Shown piece after piece: positions 16,325-24,755 of a DNA stretch of 64,000 nucleotides. Made by a program: the position numbers and the translations under genes. The stretch is from Sulfurovaceae bacterium (GTDB lineage: Bacteria > Campylobacterota > Campylobacteria > Campylobacterales > Sulfurovaceae), in the NCBI GenBank assembly GCA_028715055.1, contig JAQTLE010000003.1, forward strand, positions 124,001 through 188,000, read 5' to 3'. The notes under the pieces were generated by a model. That model was not told the origin of the DNA, did not search any database, and saw only the letters and a program-made list of their open reading frames with translations. The stretch's first letter is position 1; each line of letters opens with the position of its first letter.

Positions 16325-17316
16325 AAATCAATACAATTAACCTAGCACACGGAAATGGCGGAAGCGAAAGCAAAGAGTTGGTAGAAACTTTTTTTTACAG
16401 TGCTTTTGGTAATTCCATATTAAACAAGAGCGAAGATGCCGCTCTGATAGAAAATGGTAAATTAGCATTTACGACAGATAGTTTTACAGTAAATCCTTTG
16501 AGTTTTGCCGGAGGCAATATAGGCAAATTGGCAATTTGCGGTACATGTAATGATCTAGCAGTTATGGGAGCAAAACCAAAATATATTTCTATAGCTTTTA
16601 TGATAGAAGAAGGCTTTAGTTTCGATGAGCTTAGACAGATCATAAAAAGTATGCGTGATGAGCTTGAAAAAAATGATGCTATCGTAGTTTGCGGCGACAC
16701 AAAAGTTGTACCAAAAGGAAACGTTGATAAACTTTTTATAAATACAACCGGCATAGGAGAGATCTATTATAGCGGAATAAGTGCTAGTAATCTAAAAGAA
16801 GGCATGTCAATTTTAATTAGCCGTGATATTGGTGCTCATGGAGCTGTGATCTTTGCAGCAAGAGAGGGCATGGAGTTATCAAGTGAACTTAAAAGCGATT
16901 GTGCATCTTTGTATCCACAAGTCAAATCTATAGTTGATGCAGGCGTAAAAATAGTTGCATTGCGTGATGCCACCAGAGGAGGTGTTGCTGCTGTACTTAA
17001 TGAATGGGCAAGTTCATCCGGGATAACCATAGAGATCGATGAAGCCTCTATTCCGGTATGTGACGAAGTGTATGGGATATGTGAACTTCTTGGTTTTGAA
17101 GCAACTGCCCTTGCCAATGAGGGAACTTTTGTCTTGGCGGTACCATCAGAAGATGCCCAAAAAGCATTAGATATACTTCGTAAAACTCATGAAAGTTCTG
17201 CCATAATCGGTTCAGTGAATGGTACCTATAAAGGCAAAGTGATATTGAAAAGTAGCTGGGGAACGCAAAGATTTTTAGATTTGCCGACAGGCGAACTTTT
17301 GCCGCGCATTTGTTAA
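16321..17316 (+). CDS. hypE: Hydrogenase maturation protein HypE
   Basis: ATP-dependent dehydratase of the PurM/SelD fold that turns the HypF-supplied thiocarbamate on its C-terminal Cys into a thiocyanate. The chain ends in ELLPRIC, with Cys331 as the required terminal residue. The N-terminal LAHGNGG and the DDLAVMGAKP-like stretch (CNDLAVMGAKPKYIS) are family hallmarks. It overlaps hypD by 4 bp. Confidence 0.97.
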   Translation: MKINTINLAHGNGGSESKELVETFFYSAFGNSILNKSEDAALIENGKLAFTTDSFTVNPLSFAGGNIGKLAICGTCNDLAVMGAKPKYISIAFMIEEGFSFDELRQIIKSMRDELEKNDAIVVCGDTKVVPKGNVDKLFINTTGIGEIYYSGISASNLKEGMSILISRDIGAHGAVIFAAREGMELSSELKSDCASLYPQVKSIVDAGVKIVALRDATRGGVAAVLNEWASSSGITIEIDEASIPVCDEVYGICELLGFEATALANEGTFVLAVPSEDAQKALDILRKTHESSAIIGSVNGTYKGKVILKSSWGTQRFLDLPTGELLPRIC

Positions 17317-17325
17317 GGAGATTAG

Positions 17326-17661
17326 ATGCATGAATATAGCATAGTTCAAGCACTTTTGACTCAATGTGAAGAAATAGCTGCAAAAAATGAAGCAAGCATA
17401 GTAAATTCGATTGAGATAAAAATAGGCGTCATGAGCGGAGTAGAATCACATTTGTTAAAGGTTGCGTTTGATACATTTAAAGAAGGAACAATATGTGGCA
17501 AATCAGAACTTATTATACATGAACAACCGCTTAGAATAGTATGTAATGAATGCGGTAATGAAACCCAAATACCTATTTATAAATGTACAAAATGCGAAAG
17601 TTTGAATGTCAAAGTAACAGACGGCGAAGATATGTATCTAATGAGATTGGAAATGGAGTAA
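17326..17661 (+). CDS. hypA: Hydrogenase nickel-insertion protein HypA
   Basis: Nickel metallochaperone that works with HypB. The N-terminal MHEYSIV contains His2 and Glu3, the Ni site that depends on the free N-terminus, so this start is certain. The zinc domain is formed by VCNECG and YKCTKCES. At 111 residues it has the normal length. It follows hypE by 9 bp with a good AAGGAG site. Confidence 0.97.
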   Translation: MHEYSIVQALLTQCEEIAAKNEASIVNSIEIKIGVMSGVESHLLKVAFDTFKEGTICGKSELIIHEQPLRIVCNECGNETQIPIYKCTKCESLNVKVTDGEDMYLMRLEME

Positions 17662-17664
17662 AAT

Positions 17665-18408
17665 ATGGATGAACATTGGGAAATATATATGAAAACAATA
17701 GATGGTGCCATAGCTTCCGTGCAATCTAATGTAGGTATAGCCACAGAACTTGAAGATGCAAAAGCTATATATCCCACTGTCGGATTTGTAAAAGCGATGT
17801 TAAAAACACCAAAAGAAAACGGGCTGCTCTCCGATGAGGAACAACCGGAAATATCTTATCTTGAAGATAAACTAGAGTCATCTCTTATTAAATTTCGTAT
17901 CGGCAAATATGTAGGCCGCATCATATCACAAGGAAGCGTGACTTTTATTTTTTATCTACAATTTACTTATAATTGGGAAGATTTTTTGAGCTTTGCATTG
18001 GAAGAATTTCAAGGATACGATATTGTCCAAGGTTTTCAAGAAGATAATGAATGGAATTACTATCATCATTTATTATATCCTTCGGTTTACGAATGGCAAA
18101 TTATACATAATCATAAAGTATGCGATTCACTTCAAGCAAACGGAGACGATCTAAAAATTTCGCGAATGATAGAACATAATTTTTATTTGCCCGATAAAGC
18201 TAAATCCGATATATTAAAAGATGAGCTTAGAAAAGACGGATTTATATTGCAAGAAGAATCAAAGGATTTGGAAAACAAAATAATGTTTTACCGTAAAGAT
18301 ATACCATTTTATTATGATATTGATGAATTAACTCTGGGTTTGATAAAACTAGGAGAAAAACACGGAGCCATTTATGATGGATGGGAAACCAGCATTGTTA
18401 AATCATAA
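17665..18408 (+). CDS. DUF695 plus RraB-like domain protein in the hyp operon
   Basis: A 247-residue soluble protein. Residues about 1-140 (HWEIYMKTIDGAIASVQ...NEWNYYHHLLYPSVYEWQII) resemble DUF695. Residues about 165-243 (EHNFYLPDKAKSDILKDEL...GFILQEE...) resemble the RraB fold, named for the E. coli inhibitor of RNase E. It begins 3 bp after hypA and so is in the hyp operon. The domain assignment is from recognition of sequence pattern, not a search. A role in hydrogenase maturation or RNA turnover is unknown. Confidence 0.6.
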   Translation: MDEHWEIYMKTIDGAIASVQSNVGIATELEDAKAIYPTVGFVKAMLKTPKENGLLSDEEQPEISYLEDKLESSLIKFRIGKYVGRIISQGSVTFIFYLQFTYNWEDFLSFALEEFQGYDIVQGFQEDNEWNYYHHLLYPSVYEWQIIHNHKVCDSLQANGDDLKISRMIEHNFYLPDKAKSDILKDELRKDGFILQEESKDLENKIMFYRKDIPFYYDIDELTLGLIKLGEKHGAIYDGWETSIVKS

Positions 18409-18410
18409 GG

Positions 18411-18938
18411 TTACGACGGATATTTTATTTTTTGGACAATCTGGGCTAGAGTGACCTGATCTGTTGACGGTTTGGCTTCATACCCTAATATTGCTAAATG
18501 ATGTAAAATAGTATTAATATATCTGTCGAAATTAGATAGCAAAACGGAACTAAGAGCGATATCAAATTCTATTTGGCTGGGAATTATGCCTATTACCGAA
18601 GCTTTTGGTACAGGTTTGCCTTGAAGTTCGAGCATATCAAAACATTGCAATATACCTATTTCATGGGCTCCACCACTGTTTAATCCATAACCGTTAAGCT
18701 CATCGGCCGGTATCACATAAATGCTTCCTGCTTCGTCATCTATTTCTATTGCATCAAGGATCAACATATGTTCGCATTGGCTGAGCAGATTGAGCAATCC
18801 CATTCCCTCAACCCCGCCGTTTACAAAATTAATAGTTGAATTAAAGTTATAATTTTGTTCCAAAAATATAACAGCGTATATACCTATACCATCATCTGAT
18901 TCCAAAACATTTCCTACTCCAACAATGGTAAGATCCAT
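18411..18938 (-). CDS. Second hydrogenase maturation protease-like protein
   Basis: A 175-residue HupD/HyaD-family protein. The N-terminus LTIVGVGNVLESDDGIGIYAV carries the GxGNxLxxDDGxG motif with acidic metal ligands; a second family feature is VNGGVEGMGLLNLL, and the internal His in GGAHEIG may be the third nickel ligand. It is transcribed convergently with the hyp operon; the two stop codons are 2 bp apart. Its substrate is not obvious, because the large subunit at the window start lacks a cleavable tail and HydB already has HydD. Confidence 0.85.
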   Translation of the reverse strand: MDLTIVGVGNVLESDDGIGIYAVIFLEQNYNFNSTINFVNGGVEGMGLLNLLSQCEHMLILDAIEIDDEAGSIYVIPADELNGYGLNSGGAHEIGILQCFDMLELQGKPVPKASVIGIIPSQIEFDIALSSVLLSNFDRYINTILHHLAILGYEAKPSTDQVTLAQIVQKIKYPS

Positions 18939-19089
18939 AAAAACCCTTTTATTAAATAGATAAAAAGTATATCTAAATTATAAAAATAATATCTGTTAAA
19001 ACGTTCTAAAAATGCCGTTGCTTTAATGAAATAGTTATAAAACAAAACTATTGTATAATATTGACAAACATAAGGAATGAGGAATTGTA

Positions 19090-20487
19090 ATGGACTATAT
19101 GGCTAAAATGTTTCGCAAAAAAGAGTATCATACCTCTGAAAGCAAATTCGAGAAAAAACTTGGTGCTTTAGCGCTAGTAATGTTGGGTGTCGGGGGTACT
19201 ATAGGTGCCGGTATTTTTGTTATTACTGGGAAAGCTGCTGCTACAATGGCAGGGCCTGCAATCGTACTTTCGTTTATCTTTGCTGCTATTGCAGTCGGTA
19301 TTTCAGCTCTTGTTTATGCGGAACTTGGTTCGAGCATTCCCGTTTCCGGTGGTGCTTATAGCTATACATATACTGCATTGGGCGAATTTATGGCATGGTT
19401 GGTTGGATGGAATCTTATTTTGGAATACGGACTTATCGTACCCGCAGTTTCTACCGGATGGTCAGGATACTTTCGCGGATTCATGGAAAATGCATTTGGC
19501 ATACATATCCCTCTAGCATTATCTGGACCATTTGATCCAAGCAATGGCACCTATATGGACTTGTTTGCTTTTTTGATGTCTGGAGCCATCTTTACACTTT
19601 TAACATTTGGCATCAAAAAAACTTCAACTACAAATACATTTATTGTCGCTATTAAATTAGCGGTTTTAATACTTTTCGTAGTTGTTGGTCTTAAGCATAT
19701 CAATTTTGCCAATCTTTCAAATTTTACACCATTTGGATGGCAAGGGGTTTTGGGTGCCAGTTCGCTTATAGTTTTTGCATATCTTGGATTTGACGCACTC
19801 TCTACTGTTGCAGAAGAGACCAAAGATGTACAAAAAAATCTTCCTATAGGGCTAATTGTTTCGTTATTTATCAGCACAATGCTCTATATTGTAGTGAGTT
19901 TTGTGTTAACGGCTATAATTCCTTATAATAAACTGGATGTACCTGATGCATTAGCATTTGCAATGTACCAATTAAACGAACCGGTAGTTGGATTAACTAT
20001 AGCATTAGGAGCAGTAATTACCATCACTTCAGTTCTTATCGTTATGGGAATAGGGCTTACTAGAGTAGTGTATGCTCTTTCAAGAGACGGATTGCTTCCA
20101 AAGAGTCTAGCTGCTCTTCATCCAAAAACAAATACCCCTTATAAAATTACTATAATAACCGGTATTATCGCCACATTTGTTGCTGGATTTATATCTCTTG
20201 GTGTATTGGCAGAGCTTATCAATATAGGTACGCTTTTTGCTTATTTTATGATAGGTGTTACTGTTGTAATATTGAGAAAAAATAGAGACCCTCGTCTAAA
20301 AGTAGGATTTAAAACTCCTTTTGCTTGGTTTTTGTTGCCATTGAATCTTATTTTATTGGCAGTTATTATGTATGGCCTTTCTTTTGAAACATGGATGAGA
20401 TTTATTGCTTGGAGTATAATAGGTGCATTAATATATTTTTTCTACGGCATAAAACATAGTACTTTAAATGCTCCTGAGGAAAACTGA
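19090..20487 (+). CDS. APC-family amino acid permease
   Basis: A 465-residue, 12-segment secondary transporter. The diagnostic first-helix motif GVGGTIGAGIFVITG and the EAETKDVQKN-like loop (AEETKDVQKNLPIGL) place it in the APC superfamily, nearest the cationic amino acid transporter/YfnA group. The substrate is not readable from sequence. ATG 19090 follows AGGAATGAGGA. It ends 1 bp before the MFS gene that probably shares its transcript. Confidence 0.88.
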   Translation: MDYMAKMFRKKEYHTSESKFEKKLGALALVMLGVGGTIGAGIFVITGKAAATMAGPAIVLSFIFAAIAVGISALVYAELGSSIPVSGGAYSYTYTALGEFMAWLVGWNLILEYGLIVPAVSTGWSGYFRGFMENAFGIHIPLALSGPFDPSNGTYMDLFAFLMSGAIFTLLTFGIKKTSTTNTFIVAIKLAVLILFVVVGLKHINFANLSNFTPFGWQGVLGASSLIVFAYLGFDALSTVAEETKDVQKNLPIGLIVSLFISTMLYIVVSFVLTAIIPYNKLDVPDALAFAMYQLNEPVVGLTIALGAVITITSVLIVMGIGLTRVVYALSRDGLLPKSLAALHPKTNTPYKITIITGIIATFVAGFISLGVLAELINIGTLFAYFMIGVTVVILRKNRDPRLKVGFKTPFAWFLLPLNLILLAVIMYGLSFETWMRFIAWSIIGALIYFFYGIKHSTLNAPEEN

Positions 20488-20488
20488 T

Positions 20489-21709
20489 ATGTTGTCTACA
20501 ATTCGTCAAGTTCTTGTACTCCCGGTCATAGTTATAGCCATGGGTTATTTTGTTGATATATATGATCTTATACTTTTTGGTGTTGTAAGAGTAAAAAGCT
20601 TAGCCGAACTCGGTCTTGATCAAAATAGTATAATGGAATGGGGTTCTATAATTTTAAATGCTCAAATGTTTGGGATGCTGCTTGGCGGAATCATTTGGGG
20701 CATCATGGGTGATAAAAGAGGAAGAATGTCCGTACTTTTTGCATCTATTATAATGTATTCTATCGCAAATACATTAAATGCTTTTGTTACAAACGTAGAG
20801 CAATATGCGTTTCTTAGATTTATTGCAGGCATTGGGTTAGCAGGCGAACTTGGAGCAGGTGTTACGTTGGTAGCTGAGATATTACCGAAAGAATTTAGAG
20901 GTTATGGAGTAATGGCAATTGCAGCTTTTGGTGTTCTAGGAGTTGTGGCGGCAAACATTGTAGCATCAACATTTGACTGGAGAAACGCATATATTTTTGG
21001 AGGAGCGCTTGGTCTTTTATTGTTGATTCTGAGATTTAAGGTCAGAGAATCGGATATGTTCATGCATCATGTAAGCGATGACATTAAAAAAGGTGATTTT
21101 TTTTGGCTATTTAAAAGAAAGGATCTTTTTATAAAATATATAAAAGCCATAATCATAGGTATACCTCTTTGGTATGTTGTTGGGATTTTGGTAATGTTTT
21201 CTCCCGAATTTGCAAAAGAGCTTTCAATCGTTGGAGAAGTAAAAGCCGGTATGGCACTAATGTATTGTTATATCGGTCTAAGTGTAGGTGATCTTGCAAG
21301 TGCAATGTTGTCTCAAAAACTTCAAAGCAGAAAAAAAGCATACACTATATTTTTAGGGATTTCAGCATTGACTGTATTTTATTATTACAGTTTGCAAGGC
21401 GCAAGTGCAAATGAGTTTTATTTTGCAATGTTTTTGCTTGGTACCTTTTGCGGTTATTGGGCATTATTTATCACTATGGCAGCAGAACAATTCGGAACAA
21501 ATATTCGAGCAACAGTAGCGACTACAGTACCGAATTTTGTAAGAGGATCGGTCGTACCTGTAACATCTAGCTTTATGCTCCTTAAAGACAGTATGGGAGT
21601 ATTGGGTGCAGGAGCAGTGGTAGGAATTGTGGTATTTGCATTAGGATTTGTGATGCTATATATGACTCACGAAACTTTTCATGCTGATCTGGATTACATA
21701 GAGGCATAA
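20489..21709 (+). CDS. MFS transporter
   Basis: A 406-residue major facilitator with 12 predicted segments. The loop 2-3 motif GxxxDKRGRMSV appears as GIMGDKRGRMSVLF, and the fourth to fifth segment block RFIAGIGLAGELGAGVTLVAEILPKEFRG resembles the metabolite:H+ symporter branch. ATG 20489 is preferred over the upstream ATG at 20468 because GAGGA lies 9 bp before it and it sits just after the permease stop. The substrate is unknown. Confidence 0.83.
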   Translation: MLSTIRQVLVLPVIVIAMGYFVDIYDLILFGVVRVKSLAELGLDQNSIMEWGSIILNAQMFGMLLGGIIWGIMGDKRGRMSVLFASIIMYSIANTLNAFVTNVEQYAFLRFIAGIGLAGELGAGVTLVAEILPKEFRGYGVMAIAAFGVLGVVAANIVASTFDWRNAYIFGGALGLLLLILRFKVRESDMFMHHVSDDIKKGDFFWLFKRKDLFIKYIKAIIIGIPLWYVVGILVMFSPEFAKELSIVGEVKAGMALMYCYIGLSVGDLASAMLSQKLQSRKKAYTIFLGISALTVFYYYSLQGASANEFYFAMFLLGTFCGYWALFITMAAEQFGTNIRATVATTVPNFVRGSVVPVTSSFMLLKDSMGVLGAGAVVGIVVFALGFVMLYMTHETFHADLDYIEA

Positions 21710-21726
21710 GAAAGATATCAGGTCGA

Positions 21727-21783
21727 AGGGTAGAGCAATAATAAATATTGTTACCCTAATGACATTGAAAGTCAAGTTTTTTT
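21727..21783 (+). terminator. Likely transcription terminator after the MFS gene
   Basis: Two adjacent hairpins: AGGGTA...TACCCT (21727-21757, with an inner GCAATA/TATTGT stem) and TGAC-ATTGAAA-GTCA (21760-21774) followed by AGTTTTTTT. Confidence 0.6.
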
Positions 21784-21882
21784 GCAGTAGTTCTAAAAAA
21801 GCTTGAGCGATTCTAGGGCAGTGACGCTTTTATTTGTTTACCTTAAAGCAATTTTTGCTATACTTTCAATTCTAATTTTAGT

Positions 21883-21958
21883 GATCGCGTAGCTCAGTTG
21901 GTAGAGCACTACCTTGACATGGTAGGGGTCGTTGGTTCGAGTCCAATCGGGATCACCA
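21883..21958 (+). tRNA. tRNA-Val (GAC)
   Basis: 76-nt cloverleaf with D-arm GCTCAGTTGGTAGAGC, anticodon loop CTTGACATG (anticodon GAC), T-loop GGTTCGAGTCC and encoded CCA. The acceptor stem GATCGCG/CGGGATC has one G-G mismatch at the fifth pair. An extended -10 (TGCTATACT, 21857-21864) lies upstream. Confidence 0.93.
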
Positions 21959-22043
21959 TTCTCAATAATTTCCCATTTAATCCACTTATTACTACTTTTC
22001 GATATAATAATGCCATTTTCAAGACATTTACAAGGTTTTTCAA

Positions 22044-23858
22044 ATGAACAAAACAGTTATTGGTTATATAGACGCCAATGGAACATTGCTAGACACTCAG
22101 AGTATCATTTCTGGAGCGGGGCTAAAAGAAATATATTATGATAATTCTCCAGAAGCATTAGAGATCATTCGTCACTCTACGGCACATCTTATGGCTCAGG
22201 CAATATTGGAGCTTTATGGAAATGCACAATTTTTCGTAGGGCCGGTCGTAGATGAAGGTTTTTATTATGACTTTAGAGTAGATAAAAAAATCGGGGAAGA
22301 AGACCTCAAAACCATAGAGCAAAAGATGAAAGAGATCATCAAGAAAAAAGCTCCTATCGAGAAATATATGATCAGCAAAAGTGAAGCGATGAGTAAATTT
22401 GCCCGCGATGATCTAAAGCTAGCCGTTTTGTCTCGTATCACAGACGATGAAGTTTCTATCTATAAACAAGGTGATTTTGAAGATCTATGCCGAGGGCCCC
22501 ATGTGCCTACTACAGGATTCTTGCACAATTTCAAACTCACAAGAGTAGCAGGGGCTTATCTGGGTGGAGATGAAAAAGCAGAGATGTTGACAAGAATTTA
22601 CGGAATAGCATTTGCTGACAAAGAATCTCTCAAGGCACACCTTGATATGATCGAAGAAGCTAAAAAAAGAGATCACCGCAAACTTGGCAGTGAGCTTGAA
22701 CTCTTTATGTTCAATGAAGAAGCCGGCGGCGGTTTGCCGTTTTGGTTGCCAAAAGGTGCAAGACTAAGAGCAAAACTAGAAGCCATTTTACATAAAGCAC
22801 ATCGCCAAAGAGGTTATGAGCCGGTACGCGGACCCGAAATTCTTAAAGCTGATATGTGGAGAATATCCGGACATTATGCCTGTTACGGTGAAAATATGTA
22901 CCTGACTGAAATCGATGAGCAAGAATATGGCATCAAGCCTATGAACTGTATAGGTCATATACAGATATTTAAACAATCCGGTAAGAGCTATCGAGATTTG
23001 CCACTCAAATATTATGAATATGGAGTAGTGCATCGCCATGAAAAATCAGGTGTACTTCATGGACTGCTTCGTGTACGAGAATTTACACAAGATGATGCAC
23101 ATATATTTTGTACACCAGAACAGATCAAGCCTGTCGTTCTTGAAGTTGTAGAATTTGTAGACAGTGTTATGAAAAAATTCGGTTTTGAATATACCATGGA
23201 GATATCTACCAAACCGGAAAAAGCCATAGGCGATGATGCAGTTTGGGAGATAGCCACTACAGCACTACGTGAAGCACTTGATGAAAATAATCTTCCTTAC
23301 GGTATAGATGAGGGCGGCGGTGCATTTTATGGCCCTAAGATAGACGTTAAGATCACTGATGCACTTGGCAGAAAATGGCAGTGTGGCACCATTCAAGTAG
23401 ACTTTAACTTGCCAGAGAGATTCGGCGTAGAATATGTAGCAGAAGACAATACACGCAAACAACCGGTCATGATTCACCGTGCGATTTTAGGATCATTTGA
23501 GAGATTCATAGCTATTCTTACAGAACATTTTGCCGGAGAGTTCCCATTGTTTATAGCTCCAACTCAAGTGATTTTCGTACCGATAGCAGAGACTCACGCC
23601 CCATATGCAAAAAGCTTACAAAAAGCTATGATGAACATAGATATAGATAGCGAGATATATGATAAAAATGATAGTTTAAACAAAAGAATAAGAAACGCTG
23701 AAAAGCAAAGAGTGCCGTACGTAGTTATCATAGGAGATGAAGAGGTAGCAAACAAAAGCGTTGCCATTCGCGATAGAAGAGCAAAAACTCAATATAATCT
23801 AACTCAAGAGGAATTTATGATACAATTAAGCAAACAACTTCAAGAAGGAAAGATTTGA
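22044..23858 (+). CDS. thrS: Threonyl-tRNA synthetase
   Basis: Charges tRNA-Thr. The N-terminal TGS domain is short (about 40 residues), giving 604 residues against about 640 in E. coli. The editing domain has [10 protein letters not shown] (HxxxH). The class II core has the motif 2 region [28 protein letters not shown], the zinc ligand in MNCIGH, and the C-terminal anticodon domain. It is followed directly by infC, the usual bacterial pairing; its stop codon overlaps the infC TTG start. Confidence 0.97.
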   Translation: MNKTVIGYIDANGTLLDTQSIISGAGLKEIYYDNSPEALEIIRHSTAHLMAQAILELYGNAQFFVGPVVDEGFYYDFRVDKKIGEEDLKTIEQKMKEIIKKKAPIEKYMISKSEAMSKFARDDLKLAVLSRITDDEVSIYKQGDFEDLCRGPHVPTTGFLHNFKLTRVAGAYLGGDEKAEMLTRIYGIAFADKESLKAHLDMIEEAKKRDHRKLGSELELFMFNEEAGGGLPFWLPKGARLRAKLEAILHKAHRQRGYEPVRGPEILKADMWRISGHYACYGENMYLTEIDEQEYGIKPMNCIGHIQIFKQSGKSYRDLPLKYYEYGVVHRHEKSGVLHGLLRVREFTQDDAHIFCTPEQIKPVVLEVVEFVDSVMKKFGFEYTMEISTKPEKAIGDDAVWEIATTALREALDENNLPYGIDEGGGAFYGPKIDVKITDALGRKWQCGTIQVDFNLPERFGVEYVAEDNTRKQPVMIHRAILGSFERFIAILTEHFAGEFPLFIAPTQVIFVPIAETHAPYAKSLQKAMMNIDIDSEIYDKNDSLNKRIRNAEKQRVPYVVIIGDEEVANKSVAIRDRRAKTQYNLTQEEFMIQLSKQLQEGKI

Positions 23859-24400
23859 GCAAGCAGTTTAATACAAAAACTAAAGGCAAGAAAGACGAAA
23901 CTCTCATTAATGATGAGATAATTGCAAAAGAGTTAAGAGTCATTGGGGATGATGGTGAACAATTCGGTATTATCGCCAGAGATGCCGCACTCAAGATAGC
24001 AGAAACTAAAGGCTTGGATTTGGTGCTTATTTCACCAGATGCCAATCCGCCTGTAGCTAAAGTAATGGATTACGGCAAGCATCGTTATGAAGTAGAAAAA
24101 CGCAAAAAAGAAGCCAAGAAAAATCAAAAAATCATTGAGATCAAAGAGATTAAATTTTCTTGTAAAATCGCAGAAAATGATGTCAATTATAAAGTCAAGC
24201 ATGCTAGAGAATTCTTAGAAAAAGGCAAGCATGTCAAGCTAAGAGTATTTCTTAGAGGCCGTGAAATGGCAAACCCGGAATGGGGTGCTGATGTACTTAA
24301 AAAAGTATGGCCTATGCTTGAAGATGTAGCAACAATAGAAAAAGATATTCAACAAGAGGGAAGATATATGAGTATGTATGTCGTCCCAAATAAAAAGTAA
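23855..24400 (+). CDS. infC: Translation initiation factor IF-3 with TTG start
   Basis: Binds the 30S subunit and checks initiator tRNA and start codon. A conserved N-terminal domain ([21 protein letters not shown]), a Lys-rich linker (about 80-95) and the C-terminal domain ([24 protein letters not shown]) are present. The only start that preserves the N-domain is TTG 23855, which overlaps the thrS stop as TTGA and has AAGGAAA before it. A non-ATG start is common for infC and serves autoregulation in E. coli (AUU); the same logic is inferred here. Confidence 0.96.
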   Translation: MSKQFNTKTKGKKDETLINDEIIAKELRVIGDDGEQFGIIARDAALKIAETKGLDLVLISPDANPPVAKVMDYGKHRYEVEKRKKEAKKNQKIIEIKEIKFSCKIAENDVNYKVKHAREFLEKGKHVKLRVFLRGREMANPEWGADVLKKVWPMLEDVATIEKDIQQEGRYMSMYVVPNKK

Positions 24401-24456
24401 AACCGCAATAATTAATTTCTTCGTTTCTTGTAAAAATTACATTTAATATCACTATA

Positions 24457-24481
24457 CGCTCCTACGCAAATTATAGGAGCG
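24457..24481 (+). terminator. Rho-independent terminator of thrS-infC
   Basis: Perfect 8-bp stem CGCTCCTA/TAGGAGCG with a 9-nt loop, followed by a T-rich stretch. It shows that rpmI-rplT, normally cotranscribed with infC, is uncoupled here. Confidence 0.75.
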
Positions 24482-24516
24482 AGCTTTACTTTCTTTCTTA
24501 CAAATAATAAGCATAA

Positions 24517-24545
24517 TTGTCAGGAGTGCGCAAATATGATATAAT
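24517..24545 (+). promoter_or_regulatory. Sigma-70 promoter upstream of the ABC exporter
   Basis: TTGTCA (24517-24522), a 17-bp spacer and TATAAT (24540-24545). It would give a leader of about 205 nt before the ABC gene. Otherwise the gap 24401-24755 holds only the infC terminator and a GTAGCC-containing motif near 24587; I see no gene in it. Confidence 0.65.
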
Positions 24546-24755
24546 TTTAATCATTCGACAGATAAGATGTTAGAGAAAATTGTATGCAAAAGTAGCCTAG
24601 TCTTATTCATCGGGCCAGCTAAATCCATGATCAAATAAATGCTTAGGATTTTTCTAGTTATTGGGTTTTTAATTCAATAGCAGATTTCAATGGTAGAATA
24701 TTGGTAAATGGTATTTGTTAATTATGTGAACCACTAATTATGAAAAAGGATAAAT

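Noticed and set aside
21932-22141. 69-codon open frame between tRNA-Val and thrS
   Set aside because: It covers the tRNA 3' end and the thrS start in another frame, with no separate ribosome binding site of quality.
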